Assembly: GCF_009857915.1 (NCBI RefSeq)
Contig: NZ_WWCM01000001.1
Location: forward strand, 62,001-126,000
Length of the DNA: 64,000 nucleotides
Reading direction: 5' to 3'
Origin: Duganella qianjiadongensis
GTDB lineage: Bacteria; Pseudomonadota; Gammaproteobacteria; Burkholderiales; Burkholderiaceae_D
Shown: positions 16,930 to 26,491 of the stretch, piece by piece
Layout of the letters: each line of letters starts with the position of its first letter
Numbering within the stretch: position 1 is the stretch's first letter
Made by a program: the position numbers and the translations under genes
Notes under the pieces: model-generated
The model's input: the letters and a program-made list of their open reading frames with translations, nothing else
The model's database searches: none
What the model was told of the DNA's origin: nothing

Positions 16930-17886
16930 CTAGCGTGGCTGGGTGTAGTTCACCGGAATGAACTCGTAAGCCTTGCCTGCCGCACGCACATGGCCCAGTG
17001 CCGGGAATGGCAGGTGCGCCGCGCCGATCAGATAACCGCCTTTGACCGCCGCAGCAAAAGCTTCCTTGCGCTCGGCAATCGCGATCTTGCTATCCGTGTC
17101 GAACTGGATGCCCACCCCCGGATCGGCAAACTGCACAGCTTCCACGTGCAGCAGGTCGCCCAGCAGCACCAGCTTCTGCCCTTTGCTCTCGATCACATAA
17201 GTAATGTGGCCTGGCGTATGGCCGCCGTTGAAGTAGGAACGCACACCGGGCACCAGTTCCGTATTGGCCACGATGGGCTGGAACTTACCCGCCTTCACAT
17301 ACGGATTGACCGACACCATGGGGCCGAGGAAGTTATCCTTGGCTTCCGGTCCGGCCTTGTCCAGATTGGCCTGATTCAGATAATAGTCGGCATCGAGCTT
17401 ACCGGCGCGCACGACGGCGTTAGGAAATACGCGCTGCTCGTTGGACGACAGGCCGCCCACGTGATCGCTGTGCATATGGCTGATGTAGATTTCATCGACC
17501 TGCTCGGGCTGGTAGCCGGAGGCCTTCAGATTGCTCAGCAGACGGCCCAGCGTGGGACCGAACAGGCTGGCCGCACCGGCATCAACCAGCACCAGCTTGC
17601 TACCCGTATTGATCAGGAAGCCGTTGACGGACGTTTCCAGCGGGCTGTGCTCGAACACCTTGGCCAATGCTGCATCCGTTTTCTCCGCGGGCTGCTTGAG
17701 CAGCTTGTTGACCGGCAGATCTACCGTACCGTCGTTCAGCACCGTCACTTCGAAATCACCGAGCGTGGTGCGATAGAAACCCGGGGCCTGGAATTTTGCC
17801 ATCGGCGCGGCTGCCTGCGCGACAGAACTCGCGGCTGCGATGGCAACCAGCACAGCGACAGAACGGCTCAGTTTAAAGGGTATCAT
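16930..17886 (-). CDS. Exported metallo-hydrolase, methyl parathion hydrolase-like
   Basis: 318 residues with a signal peptide (about 1-27, cut near AQA). The metallo-beta-lactamase fold has all ligands: His137, His139, Asp141, His142 (HMHSDH), His223 (GGHTPGH), Asp244 (GDLLH) and His291 (AAHLPFP). From memory, long stretches match methyl parathion hydrolase of Pseudomonas, for instance LVDAGAASLFGPTLGRL and LKASGYQPEQVDEIYI. The position equal to its substrate-pocket Trp is Tyr169 here, while Phe109 and Phe186 seem kept. It could hydrolyse organophosphates, or a lactone or ester as a natural substrate. Lies 71 bases past the end of the beta-barrel gene. Confidence 0.88.
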   Translation of the reverse strand: MIPFKLSRSVAVLVAIAAASSVAQAAAPMAKFQAPGFYRTTLGDFEVTVLNDGTVDLPVNKLLKQPAEKTDAALAKVFEHSPLETSVNGFLINTGSKLVLVDAGAASLFGPTLGRLLSNLKASGYQPEQVDEIYISHMHSDHVGGLSSNEQRVFPNAVVRAGKLDADYYLNQANLDKAGPEAKDNFLGPMVSVNPYVKAGKFQPIVANTELVPGVRSYFNGGHTPGHITYVIESKGQKLVLLGDLLHVEAVQFADPGVGIQFDTDSKIAIAERKEAFAAAVKGGYLIGAAHLPFPALGHVRAAGKAYEFIPVNYTQPR

Positions 17887-17957
17887 GGCGCTCCTTGTTA
17901 TTTTTTAGAGAAGAAACGCTACGATACCGCAAATTCCACGGCCGTGTTTGCCTGCTG

Positions 17958-19037
17958 CTAAAACGTCATGGGCATGCGCACCGACAACTGCACATCGGGC
18001 GTATCGCGCGTCAATCCGGCACCGATGGCGACGCTGACGGTGCGCTTTGCACTGAGCCGGTAGGACAAGCCCATCAGCAGGGTTCCCAGCTGGGTCCGCA
18101 CTGAACCGGGCACCGCCACCCCGTTCTGTCTGGTGCGGGCGATGGAACTGTGGTCATAGCCGAAGCTGATCAGGGCCTTATCGTTGAGGGCCAGACCCAG
18201 GCCCAGATTAAAGCCGAACACAGCACCCGGTGCCAGCGTGCCCAGCGGCTCCAGTTCACCCGCCAGCACGCGCCGGCTGACGTTGTTACGCTTGAAGTTA
18301 TACAGGTAGCTGATGCCGCCGAAAAGTATGGCAGGATCGCTCGCGTATAGCCAGGTGACACTGGGCTGCAGCGCATAGAAGCCCGAGCCGGTGGGCAAAT
18401 CCAGCGGCAAGCCGGTGCCGGTGGCATCGGCGCCCACGCAGCGACGCGTACAATCGGTCACCACGCTGAACGGATCCCGCCCCGTGCGCGATTTGAAGCG
18501 CAAGCCCGCCACATAATAGGGGCTGTCATTACCACCCTGATTGAGCTGGTAGCGCAGCGCCAGTTCGGCATCCCCTATGCCTTTGCCGCTAGTCTCGAAT
18601 ACCCGGTCGACCCCAGTTCCGGTGAAGAGTTCGCGACTGACAGTCGAATCGGAGCGATACACATACGGCAGCTTCAGCTCGACCTCGGCGCGGCGCCCCA
18701 GCCCGTAGCGCAGAGTCAGTGCCGCAGTGGCGGTGTTGCGCTTGACCTCACGCACATCTACCAGCCCGATCAGCAAGGCAGGAATGATGGTGTAACCCAC
18801 CAGTACCACGCGATTACTGGACGAATAGCCGAATTGCGCCGACGGCTCGACGATCAGATCGCCACGCGGCGTCAGTACGCCCGGCTGCTCGAACAGTGGC
18901 GCAACAGCGGGCGCTGTGGCAGCGTCGGCCCGCGCGACAGTTGACGTGGCCCCGCTGATCAATGCCAGCGCTAGCGCTAGCCTGATATTGAATTTCCGCT
19001 TGCACTTCGACTCTGATTTCTGCTGTAACTTCGGCAT
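17958..19037 (-). CDS. Outer-membrane beta-barrel of the fibre operon (FapF-like role)
   Basis: 359 residues. A basic N-terminus and signal peptide (about 17-37, cut after ARA) precede alternating polar/hydrophobic strands to the end, finishing MPMTF with a C-terminal Phe as in BAM substrates. Strand-like parts such as AALTLRYGLGRRAEVELKLPYVYRSD resemble the phenol-degradation MetA-type barrel family. Last gene of the five-gene operon, 21 bases after the previous stop. By analogy with FapF of Pseudomonas it would export fibre subunits, but it lacks an obvious N-terminal coiled-coil plug. The role is inferred from context. Confidence 0.7.
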   Translation of the reverse strand: MPKLQQKSESKCKRKFNIRLALALALISGATSTVARADAATAPAVAPLFEQPGVLTPRGDLIVEPSAQFGYSSSNRVVLVGYTIIPALLIGLVDVREVKRNTATAALTLRYGLGRRAEVELKLPYVYRSDSTVSRELFTGTGVDRVFETSGKGIGDAELALRYQLNQGGNDSPYYVAGLRFKSRTGRDPFSVVTDCTRRCVGADATGTGLPLDLPTGSGFYALQPSVTWLYASDPAILFGGISYLYNFKRNNVSRRVLAGELEPLGTLAPGAVFGFNLGLGLALNDKALISFGYDHSSIARTRQNGVAVPGSVRTQLGTLLMGLSYRLSAKRTVSVAIGAGLTRDTPDVQLSVRMPMTF

Positions 19038-19058
19038 GCCTGCCCTCCGCGCTGGTGT

Positions 19059-19547
19059 TTACTTAGGTCCCACTGCCGCGCTCAGAGCTGCCCTCAGTAC
19101 GCCTTCAAAATTCAGACTGTTGAGCATGGCCAGGTTGCTGACAGTGGTGCTGATGGTGGTCTGGCTGCGGATAGCCTGATCATTCAGACTGTTCTGGATC
19201 AGCAGTGCACCGGGGCTATCCGGCAGGGCCATCGCGCCGCCATCGCTCACCCGCACACCGGCCAGCGCCACACTGGCCGCGCTGATCTCCGCAGCGCTCA
19301 ACTTTGTCACATCTGCGTAGTCAAACCGACTACTGGCTACAACACCGCCATTGATCGAAACCAAACGTTCTACACCTAGACTCACCAGCAGAACGTTGCC
19401 CGGCTCGAAGCCGCCGCGCGCCTGTTCCAGCTGCGCGGCACTGACTGCCTGCCAGTCCTCCGGCAAGGAAGCTGCCGGTGCGGGCCCGCACAGGCCGAAA
19501 GCACAGATCAGCCAGCCGCATGGCGATCGCCGTTTCTTACGCTGCAT
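19059..19547 (-). CDS. Small exported protein with double-glycine-like site
   Basis: 162 residues with a basic N-terminus, a hydrophobic signal (about 11-26) and a leader-like segment from Trp32 to Gly46 (WQAVSAAQLEQARGG). Aligned with the double-glycine leader consensus LSxxELxxIxGG it matches at Ser -11, Leu -7 and Gly-Gly -2/-1, so a C39 peptidase could cut after Gly46. The rest is Ala/Ser-rich and beta-prone, with LLIQNSLNDQ near residue 115. It starts 10 bases after the stop of the C39 peptidase gene. No family is recognised; it may be a FapE-like accessory or minor subunit (inference). Confidence 0.65.
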   Translation of the reverse strand: MQRKKRRSPCGWLICAFGLCGPAPAASLPEDWQAVSAAQLEQARGGFEPGNVLLVSLGVERLVSINGGVVASSRFDYADVTKLSAAEISAASVALAGVRVSDGGAMALPDSPGALLIQNSLNDQAIRSQTTISTTVSNLAMLNSLNFEGVLRAALSAAVGPK

Positions 19548-19557
19548 ATCGACTCCT

Positions 19558-20247
19558 CTAGAAATTTCCGCTGCCTGTTTTGGGCAACACCGACATGGCC
19601 GGTATCACGTTGCTCACCGCCGAAGCCAGTAGCACTTGCGGTGCCACCTGCCAGTCAGCGGCCAGATTAAAACGGGGCTGGCCCGGCCACTCGTGGATCA
19701 CGAACAGCAGACCGTCCTGCCAGATATGCTCGAACTGCGTACGGCTGAGAGCGCGGGTGCCGCTGGCCGGATCACCAAGCAGAATACGGTCCGCCTGTAC
19801 GCCCTTGATAACAACGAAATGGGAATAGCCTTGCTCGGCTATGCGCACGATGGCGGGCAGACCGGCCTGTGCCAGTTTCTCCAGCGGCTGCTGGTAGCCA
19901 TCGGCAATCAGCCCCAGACTCGCCAGCAGACGCTGCATATCGAGCAGCGAAAATCCCTGCTGCTGTATGCGCTGCGGATCGCCGCGAGCCAGCATGGCAT
20001 CGAACACCTGCTGCTCGCTCACCGCTCGGCCGTAGTGATAGGTCAGCAGCGTTGCCAGCGCCGCCGAGCCGCAGCTAAAATCCGTCTGCTGATGCACGGT
20101 AGTGAGAAAGCGCCCAGCTTTGATGCTGGTGACGGGTACCGCTACACCGCCGCCACCCGGCAGGGGCAGATCGGCAGCGCTGGTCAGCGGCGTGCTGCCC
20201 GCTAGCAGCAGCTGCAAGGTAGCGGCCACGATAGTGCGCAGCTTCAT
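19558..20247 (-). CDS. C39-like cysteine peptidase of the fibre operon (FapD-like)
   Basis: 229 residues with a signal peptide (about 1-25), so probably periplasmic. The papain-like C39 core shows Cys59 in DFSCGSAALATLL with Gln residues just upstream, His143 in YSHFVVIKG and Asp159 in LLGDPASG, a complete triad. There is no ABC transporter or membrane part. In Pseudomonas, FapD is a C39-like peptidase needed for Fap fibre export. ATG 20247 overlaps the upstream stop as ATGA, so translation is coupled. Probable substrates are the two small exported proteins on either side. Confidence 0.82.
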   Translation of the reverse strand: MKLRTIVAATLQLLLAGSTPLTSAADLPLPGGGGVAVPVTSIKAGRFLTTVHQQTDFSCGSAALATLLTYHYGRAVSEQQVFDAMLARGDPQRIQQQGFSLLDMQRLLASLGLIADGYQQPLEKLAQAGLPAIVRIAEQGYSHFVVIKGVQADRILLGDPASGTRALSRTQFEHIWQDGLLFVIHEWPGQPRFNLAADWQVAPQVLLASAVSNVIPAMSVLPKTGSGNF

Positions 20248-20618
20248 CGCATCTGCACATTGATGATGGTGGCGTTCTGGATCAGTACATTCGCGCCCGA
20301 GTTCTGGATAGCCACCGGCAGACCGGCCGCGTTGGCAAACGATGCGCCGGATATGGCGTTCGCTCCCGTCACCACGTTGATGGCGGCATTGCCGCTGACT
20401 GTGCCAGCGACATCCATGTTGTTGCTGACCGTATCGCTACCGGCACGCTTATCGGCCAGCGCCTGCGGCGCCAGCGGCCGCCAGCCCGCCTGCGCTCGCA
20501 GCTGGCGCGGCAGCTCGTGCTGCCCCTGCTGCACCTCTCCGCCACGCTCCTGTGCCGCGCCGGCGGCCGACACAGCCATGCACAGCAAGCCTGCTATCAC
20601 TTCCGAGAATTTTTGCAT
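20244..20618 (-). CDS. Small exported protein, candidate minor fibre subunit
   Basis: 124 residues from ATG 20618, with GGGAG upstream. Signal peptide about 1-22. Residues 46-60 (WRPLAPQALADKRAG) align with the leader-like segment of the 162-residue protein: Trp, Leu, Arg and final Gly fall at the same spacing. The C-terminal half is Asn/Ala/Gly-rich and beta-prone and ends QNSGANVLIQNATIINVQ (105-122), matching the end of the large Gly-rich protein. Sits between that gene and the C39 peptidase. It may be a nucleator or minor amyloid subunit like FapB (inference). Confidence 0.65.
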   Translation of the reverse strand: MQKFSEVIAGLLCMAVSAAGAAQERGGEVQQGQHELPRQLRAQAGWRPLAPQALADKRAGSDTVSNNMDVAGTVSGNAAINVVTGANAISGASFANAAGLPVAIQNSGANVLIQNATIINVQMR

Positions 20619-20674
20619 TATCGCTCCCTGTTTCTGGGCGGGCCACATCCTGCTGTACGCAGCCCGCCCGGACA

Positions 20675-22081
20675 TTACTTGCCGACAGCCAGATTGGCCT
20701 GCACGTTGACGCTCTGCTGTACCAGCGACGAAATGCCGCTGTTTTGCGCCACCACCATTACACCAGCGGCGGACTGGCCGACATTGCTCATGGCGTTAGA
20801 CATGTTAAAAGTGCCGGCGTCGACCGAAACGTTGCCGCCTGCCCCGCCGATACCGCCACTGCCGGCACCGCCTGTCGCAGCGCCACCCGTATTGGTGCCG
20901 CCACTACCACCGGCACCGGCCAGATTGCCCCCACCGCCAGCGCCACCAGCGCCGGCGGCACCACCGGTCGAACTGCCATTGGTGGGGTTGCCATTGCTGG
21001 CGCTGCCACCTGCTGCGGCACCACCGGTTGCACCGCTGCCGGCAGTATTGCTGGCGCTGCCGCTGGCAGCACCATTGCCACCCGCTGCACCCGCGCCACC
21101 GGCCGCGCCCGTGCTGCTAGCGGCGCCACCGGTACCGCCAGCGCCACTATTGCCGGTACTGGCCGAGGCGCCTGCACCGCTGGTCTGGCTGGCTGCGGCG
21201 CCGGTGCCGCCGGCACCGCTGGTGGCCGCACCACCTGCCGCGCCATTGCCTGCCGTGTTGCTGCCACCCGAAGCGGCACCACCGGCGCCACTGCTGCCGC
21301 CGTTGGCGCTGGCATTACCGGCATTGCCGGTGACCCCGCCGTTGCCGCCGTTGCTGCCGGTAGCCGTACCCGTCATACCGCCAGCGCCACCCGTTGCCGG
21401 GCCGTTGGCGCCGCCTGCACCGCCACTGGCCATGCCGCCTGCACCGCCGCTACCGCCGGCACCACCCGTGGCCACCTCGCCCCGTCCGCCTGCACCACCG
21501 GCGCCGCCCATGCCACCAGCGCCGCCAGCACCGCTGCTCGCAGCGGCGGCATAGCCACCCGCGCCACCGGCGCCGCCAGTACCACCGCCAGCCGAGGCAC
21601 TGCCGTTGCTGGCACTGCCATTCACGGCGTTGCCACCATTGCCACCAGCGGCGCCGTTGCCGCCATAGCTGTCGCCACCATAACCACCACTGCCGCTGGC
21701 TGTGCCGCCCGTTGCGCTGCCAGCCACGCCGCCATAGCCGTCACCGCCAGTACTACCGGCACTATTGCTGGCGTTGTTGCCGATATTCTGGACGGTGTTG
21801 CCTGATACCGAGCCACTGAGGGTGCTATTCGCGTTAGCGGCTGAAGTGTTATAGGAATTGCTGATCGCAGAACTGGCCGTGGCGCCGTTATTGGCCGCTG
21901 CGGCACCCACCTGACTCGCAGTGGCGGCGCCGCTGCTCCGGTTGCTGTTACTGCTGCTATCTTGTACTGCTGACGAGGCGTCATTAGCGTGAGCGCCAGC
22001 ACCGGACTGGGTTGTGGTGGTCTGGGCCATACTGCTGCCAAAAGCCAATGCCAGCGCCGTGGCAATTAAGGTTTTCTTCAT
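20675..22081 (-). CDS. Gly/Ala/Ser/Asn-rich secreted fibre protein
   Basis: 468 residues from ATG 22081, preceded by AGGAG; the frame runs on upstream through the promoter and is not coding there. The Sec signal is about 1-19 (ends SSMA). Residues 21-107 are Ser/Asn/Thr/Ala-rich. Residues about 108-417 are a low-complexity run of GAGG, GGAGG and NGG units with almost no charge or aromatics. The last 50 residues return to normal complexity and contain VVAQNSGISSLVQQSVNVQANL. First gene behind a sigma-54 promoter. It is the best candidate for the main extracellular fibre or adhesin subunit. It does not show FapC-type repeats. Confidence 0.75.
   Translation of the reverse strand: MKKTLIATALALAFGSSMAQTTTTQSGAGAHANDASSAVQDSSSNSNRSSGAATASQVGAAAANNGATASSAISNSYNTSAANANSTLSGSVSGNTVQNIGNNASNSAGSTGGDGYGGVAGSATGGTASGSGGYGGDSYGGNGAAGGNGGNAVNGSASNGSASAGGGTGGAGGAGGYAAAASSGAGGAGGMGGAGGAGGRGEVATGGAGGSGGAGGMASGGAGGANGPATGGAGGMTGTATGSNGGNGGVTGNAGNASANGGSSGAGGAASGGSNTAGNGAAGGAATSGAGGTGAAASQTSGAGASASTGNSGAGGTGGAASSTGAAGGAGAAGGNGAASGSASNTAGSGATGGAAAGGSASNGNPTNGSSTGGAAGAGGAGGGGNLAGAGGSGGTNTGGAATGGAGSGGIGGAGGNVSVDAGTFNMSNAMSNVGQSAAGVMVVAQNSGISSLVQQSVNVQANLAVGK
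20831..21760 (-). repeat. Gly/Ala-coding low-complexity tract
   Basis: About 930 bases of GGN/GCN/AAC codons encode the Gly-rich core of the fibre protein. Short imperfect units repeat without a fixed period, so the tract is prone to slippage and length change between strains. Long open frames on the opposite strand here arise from this composition. Confidence 0.75.
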
Positions 22082-22158
22082 AGAGACTCCTGCTTCGACA
22101 AGTTGTAGGAAAAAATGGGGGGGTACCGGGCCGCCCTGCACCCGATAGTCCTCTCTAG

Positions 22159-22173
22159 GCAAACACGGTGCCA
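22159..22173 (-). promoter_or_regulatory. Sigma-54 promoter of the fibre operon
   Basis: On the minus strand TGGCAC (22173-22168), five bases, then TTGC (22162-22159): an exact match to the -24/-12 consensus. Transcription would start near 22148, giving a leader of about 67 bases before ATG 22081. The gene immediately upstream encodes a sigma-54 activator. Confidence 0.85.
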
Positions 22174-22269
22174 CCCTGAATGCCTGCCACCTAAGTCCTT
22201 GACTGGAAGAGTTATTTCGACGCTGCCAGCGTCGCCCGCTGAAGATTGAGGCAAGCGGCCCTGCGCAGG

Positions 22270-22289
22270 GTGTCACAGCCATGCGACAC
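22270..22289. promoter_or_regulatory. Candidate activator-binding site 1
   Basis: Imperfect palindrome with outer arms GTGTC / GACAC and inner CA / TG pairs, about 97 bases upstream of the -24 element. The distance is typical for an enhancer-binding protein site. Confidence 0.5.
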
Positions 22290-22351
22290 GGCGGGTATAA
22301 GCATCACCCCACTGCCAGGCCGGCTGGCCACAACGACGAATGAAGCATCTA

Positions 22352-23725
<1,374 letters not shown>

Positions 23726-23742
23726 GCCGGTTGGACTGGCAT

Positions 23743-23770
23743 AAATGACAATAGTTCGCTCTTGTCATTT
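23743..23770. promoter_or_regulatory. Long inverted repeat upstream of the activator gene
   Basis: AAATGACAA, ten bases, TTGTCATTT: a perfect 9-bp inverted repeat starting 18 bases before the activator ATG and in the divergent space to the acyltransferase gene. It is a good operator candidate; the binding protein is unknown. Confidence 0.5.
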
Positions 23771-23894
23771 GAACCAGAACAAGTTGCTTGCCGCAACTAC
23801 GGCAGCAATATAGAATGCCTGCGCAGTTTTTTTGACTAGGGATGTGCCGACCTGTCAATAGTGAAAATATTAAAACAACGACGGGATCAAACAA

Positions 23895-24533
23895 ATGAGT
23901 AATTTTCAATTAAAGCCGGCCGACCTGCCCAAGTGGGGCCAGCGCACCGCCTTGCGCGTGCTACATCTGTTCGGCTGGAAACTGCTGTTCCGTCCGCTAC
24001 CCGGCCCGCGCGGCATCTGCGTCATCTACCCGCACACCTCGAACTGGGATTTCATGGTGGGCCTGTTCGGCAAGTGGGCGCTGGACCTGCCCTTCCGCTG
24101 GCTGGCCAAGGACTCGCTGTTCAAAACCCCGCTCGGTAACTGGTTCCGCTCGCTGGGCGGCGAGCCGGTCGAACGGGGCACCCCTAGCGGCACCATCAAG
24201 ACGCAGGCAGCCCGCATGAATGCCGCCGACTGGTACTGGGTGGGCATCACGCCGGAAGGCACGCGCGGCTATCGTCCGTACTGGAAAAGCGGTTTCTACC
24301 ATCTGGCGCTGGAAGCCAAAGTTCCGCTGGTGCTGGTGTACATCGACTACGCCACCAAATCGCTGGGACTGGTAGAACACGTAGAACTGACGGGCGATCA
24401 GGCCACCGACTTGGACCGCATCCGCGCCGGTTTTGCCGGCCGCCAGGGCCTGTATCCGGAAAAGGCTGCGCCCATCGTGTTTCAGGAGCGCCGTCCAGAC
24501 GAGGACAGCGCGGCCGATTCCCGTCAGGCTTAA
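23895..24533 (+). CDS. PlsC-like acyltransferase
   Basis: 212 residues of the 1-acyl-sn-glycerol-3-phosphate acyltransferase superfamily. The catalytic HX4D motif is His47-Asp52 (HTSNWD), and the acceptor-binding box ITPEGTRGY follows about 70 residues later. There is no clear membrane helix, only an amphipathic N-terminus. It belongs to the short variants with HTSNWDF rather than true PlsC; the acceptor may be a phospholipid precursor or ornithine-type lipid. Divergent from the sigma-54 activator, convergent with the urease cluster. Confidence 0.85.
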   Translation: MSNFQLKPADLPKWGQRTALRVLHLFGWKLLFRPLPGPRGICVIYPHTSNWDFMVGLFGKWALDLPFRWLAKDSLFKTPLGNWFRSLGGEPVERGTPSGTIKTQAARMNAADWYWVGITPEGTRGYRPYWKSGFYHLALEAKVPLVLVYIDYATKSLGLVEHVELTGDQATDLDRIRAGFAGRQGLYPEKAAPIVFQERRPDEDSAADSRQA

Positions 24534-24584
24534 ACCGCGCTGGCGCCAGGGGCCAGATGCCAGATGGCGCGCCGCTATCTGGCC

Positions 24585-25142
24585 TCAGGCCAGCGTCAGC
24601 AGCATGGCGCCGCTCGCCGCCAGCGCAGCACCGGTCCATTTCAGCATCCGCAGCGACACCGCAAGGCCCAGTACGCGGCCTGCATACACCAGCAAGGCAC
24701 TGGTCAGCATCAACCCCAGCGTGCTCGCCACGGCAGGCAGTTCATGGCCATGCGCATTGCCATGCAGGATGGCGAACGTGGCCAGCATAGCCGCCGCCAG
24801 CCATTGCGGCAAACGCACGGCCGCTGCCAGCAGCACGCCCAGCATAGCCACGGTCAGCGCGATACCGGCTTCCAGCCCGGGGATTTCCAGACCCGCCACA
24901 CCGCTCAGCACGCCCACCAGCAGCAGCCCCAGAAAGCCCAGCGGCAGTGCCGCTTTGGCACTCTGGCGCACGCTCCACATACCAACTGCCAGCATGGCCA
25001 GCAGATGATCGAGCCCCGTCAGCGGGTGCAGCAGGCCGTCGCGGAATCCATGGCTATGCCAGCCTGCCCCCTGCACATGGGCTTGCGCATACGTGCTGGC
25101 GATAGCGAGTGCAGCGAGGGCGATAAATCGGATAGGGTTCAT
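24585..25142 (-). CDS. ureJ: HupE/UreJ family nickel permease-like protein
   Basis: 185 residues from ATG 25142. Signal-like first helix ending AQA, then HVQGAGWHSHGFRDGLLHPLTGLDHLLAM, the His-rich family signature for nickel handling, and six further helices. As the last gene of the urease cluster it probably brings Ni2+ into the cell for UreE/UreG. The start has GGAG upstream; the frame runs 13 codons earlier. Confidence 0.9.
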   Translation of the reverse strand: MNPIRFIALAALAIASTYAQAHVQGAGWHSHGFRDGLLHPLTGLDHLLAMLAVGMWSVRQSAKAALPLGFLGLLLVGVLSGVAGLEIPGLEAGIALTVAMLGVLLAAAVRLPQWLAAAMLATFAILHGNAHGHELPAVASTLGLMLTSALLVYAGRVLGLAVSLRMLKWTGAALAASGAMLLTLA

Positions 25143-25167
25143 ATCAGTGCTCCGGTAAAGTTCGGGT

Positions 25168-25797
25168 TCAGGCAGCGGCACGGGCTTCCATCAGCCCCTG
25201 CACGCGGATAAAGTCGATCACCGCCTGCACGCCTTCGCCGCTGCGCAGGTTGGTGAACAAAAAGGGACGCGCGCCGCGCTGCTGCTTGGCATCGCGCGCC
25301 ATCACATCGAGATCGGCCCCCACATGGGGCGCCAGATCGGTCTTGTTGATGATCAGCAGATCGGAGCGGGTGATGCCGGGCCCGCCCTTGCGGGGGATTT
25401 TCTCGCCCCCTGCCACATCGATCACATAGATGGTCAGGTCGGACAGTTCCGGGCTGAAGGTGGCGGCCAGATTGTCGCCGCCAGATTCCACCAGTATCAG
25501 GTCCAGCGCAGGAAAATCGGCCTGCATGCGGGCGATGGCTTCCAGATTGATGGAAGCATCTTCGCGGATCGCCGTATGCGGGCAGCCGCCCGTTTCCACG
25601 CCCATCAGGCGCTCGGCGGGCAATGCATCGGCACGCAACAGTATCTCCATATCTTCCTTGGTGTAGATATCGTTGGTGATCACGGCCATGTCGTAGCGCT
25701 CGCGCATGCCTTTGCACAGCATTTCGCACAGTGCGGTCTTGCCCGAGCCGACCGGGCCGCCGATGCCGACGCGCAGGGGATTGGATGGAATGCTCAT
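25168..25797 (-). CDS. ureG: Urease accessory GTPase UreG
   Basis: 209 residues, the usual length. P-loop [13 protein letters not shown] (about 11-23), [14 protein letters not shown] (about 113-126), the CPH nickel motif in [13 protein letters not shown] and the [13 protein letters not shown] guanine-specificity box are all present. It supplies GTP-driven nickel delivery to apo-urease with UreD, UreF and UreE in the cytoplasm. It follows ureF after 13 bases. Confidence 0.97.
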   Translation of the reverse strand: MSIPSNPLRVGIGGPVGSGKTALCEMLCKGMRERYDMAVITNDIYTKEDMEILLRADALPAERLMGVETGGCPHTAIREDASINLEAIARMQADFPALDLILVESGGDNLAATFSPELSDLTIYVIDVAGGEKIPRKGGPGITRSDLLIINKTDLAPHVGADLDVMARDAKQQRGARPFLFTNLRSGEGVQAVIDFIRVQGLMEARAAA

Positions 25798-25810
25798 AAA
25801 AACTCTCTTG

Positions 25811-26491
25811 TTAGGATCGGTATAAACGGCTGTACTGCACTTCGTGCTGGGCCGACAGCAGCGACAGACCCGGCGCCCAGTTACTCATTTCATCGTCAGG
25901 CACGCTGCGCGCATGCAGCGCTGCCGCCTCCAGTTCGGCGCGCAGCGACAGCAGCAGCCGCTGGCCCGCCACCTGCCCCAGCGGCACGGATTTCACACAC
26001 ACCAGCACCTGATTTTCGGCCCAGGCAAACAGCATGGCCAGCAAGGCAGCTTCGTGCGGTATGCCCAGCGCCGCCACCGCACAGGCATAGGCGGTGGGCA
26101 GGGCCACCTCGCTCTGTCCCTGCAAATGGCCCAGCATTTCATCATCGACAAAGCCCAGTTCCGCTACCAGCCGGCTCAGCGAAAAGCCCATCTGTATGGT
26201 CTCGGCGCGAAACTCGGCACTGTCGCGCGAGGCGATAAAGCGCTCGCTCCACAAAGCCACATCCACCCAGTCGCGCCGCGTATAGGCCTGCATCAGCCGC
26301 CAGCACACCGGCGCTTCCCAGTTCGCCATCACTTCGTGCAGATGACGCACTATCCAGTCGCGTGCCGTGGCGGCGTCGTGCACCAGCCCCCGCTCCAGCG
26401 CCGCCTCCAGCCCCTGCGAATAGCTGTAGGCGCCTATCGGCAATGCCGGACTGGCAAACTGCAGCAGATGCAATAAGGCTGTGGCCTGCAT
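25811..26491 (-). CDS. ureF: Urease accessory protein UreF
   Basis: 226 residues, all-helical urease chaperone. It starts [28 protein letters not shown], the family signature. UreF bridges UreD-bound apo-urease and UreG and gates GTP hydrolysis. Its ATG overlaps the ureE stop (TGATG). Confidence 0.95.
   Translation of the reverse strand: MQATALLHLLQFASPALPIGAYSYSQGLEAALERGLVHDAATARDWIVRHLHEVMANWEAPVCWRLMQAYTRRDWVDVALWSERFIASRDSAEFRAETIQMGFSLSRLVAELGFVDDEMLGHLQGQSEVALPTAYACAVAALGIPHEAALLAMLFAWAENQVLVCVKSVPLGQVAGQRLLLSLRAELEAAALHARSVPDDEMSNWAPGLSLLSAQHEVQYSRLYRS

Noticed and set aside
20517..21805. Long plus-strand Pro/Ala-rich and Thr/Gly-rich open frames (345 and 417 codons)
   Set aside because: They are the antisense reading of the GGN/GCN tract of the fibre gene; such codons rarely produce stops on the other strand. 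No ribosome-binding site or recognisable domain.
24551..24584. Inverted repeat GGCCAGAT / ATCTGGCC between the PlsC-like gene and ureJ
   Set aside because: Could be a terminator but has an 18-base loop and no U tract, so not annotated.
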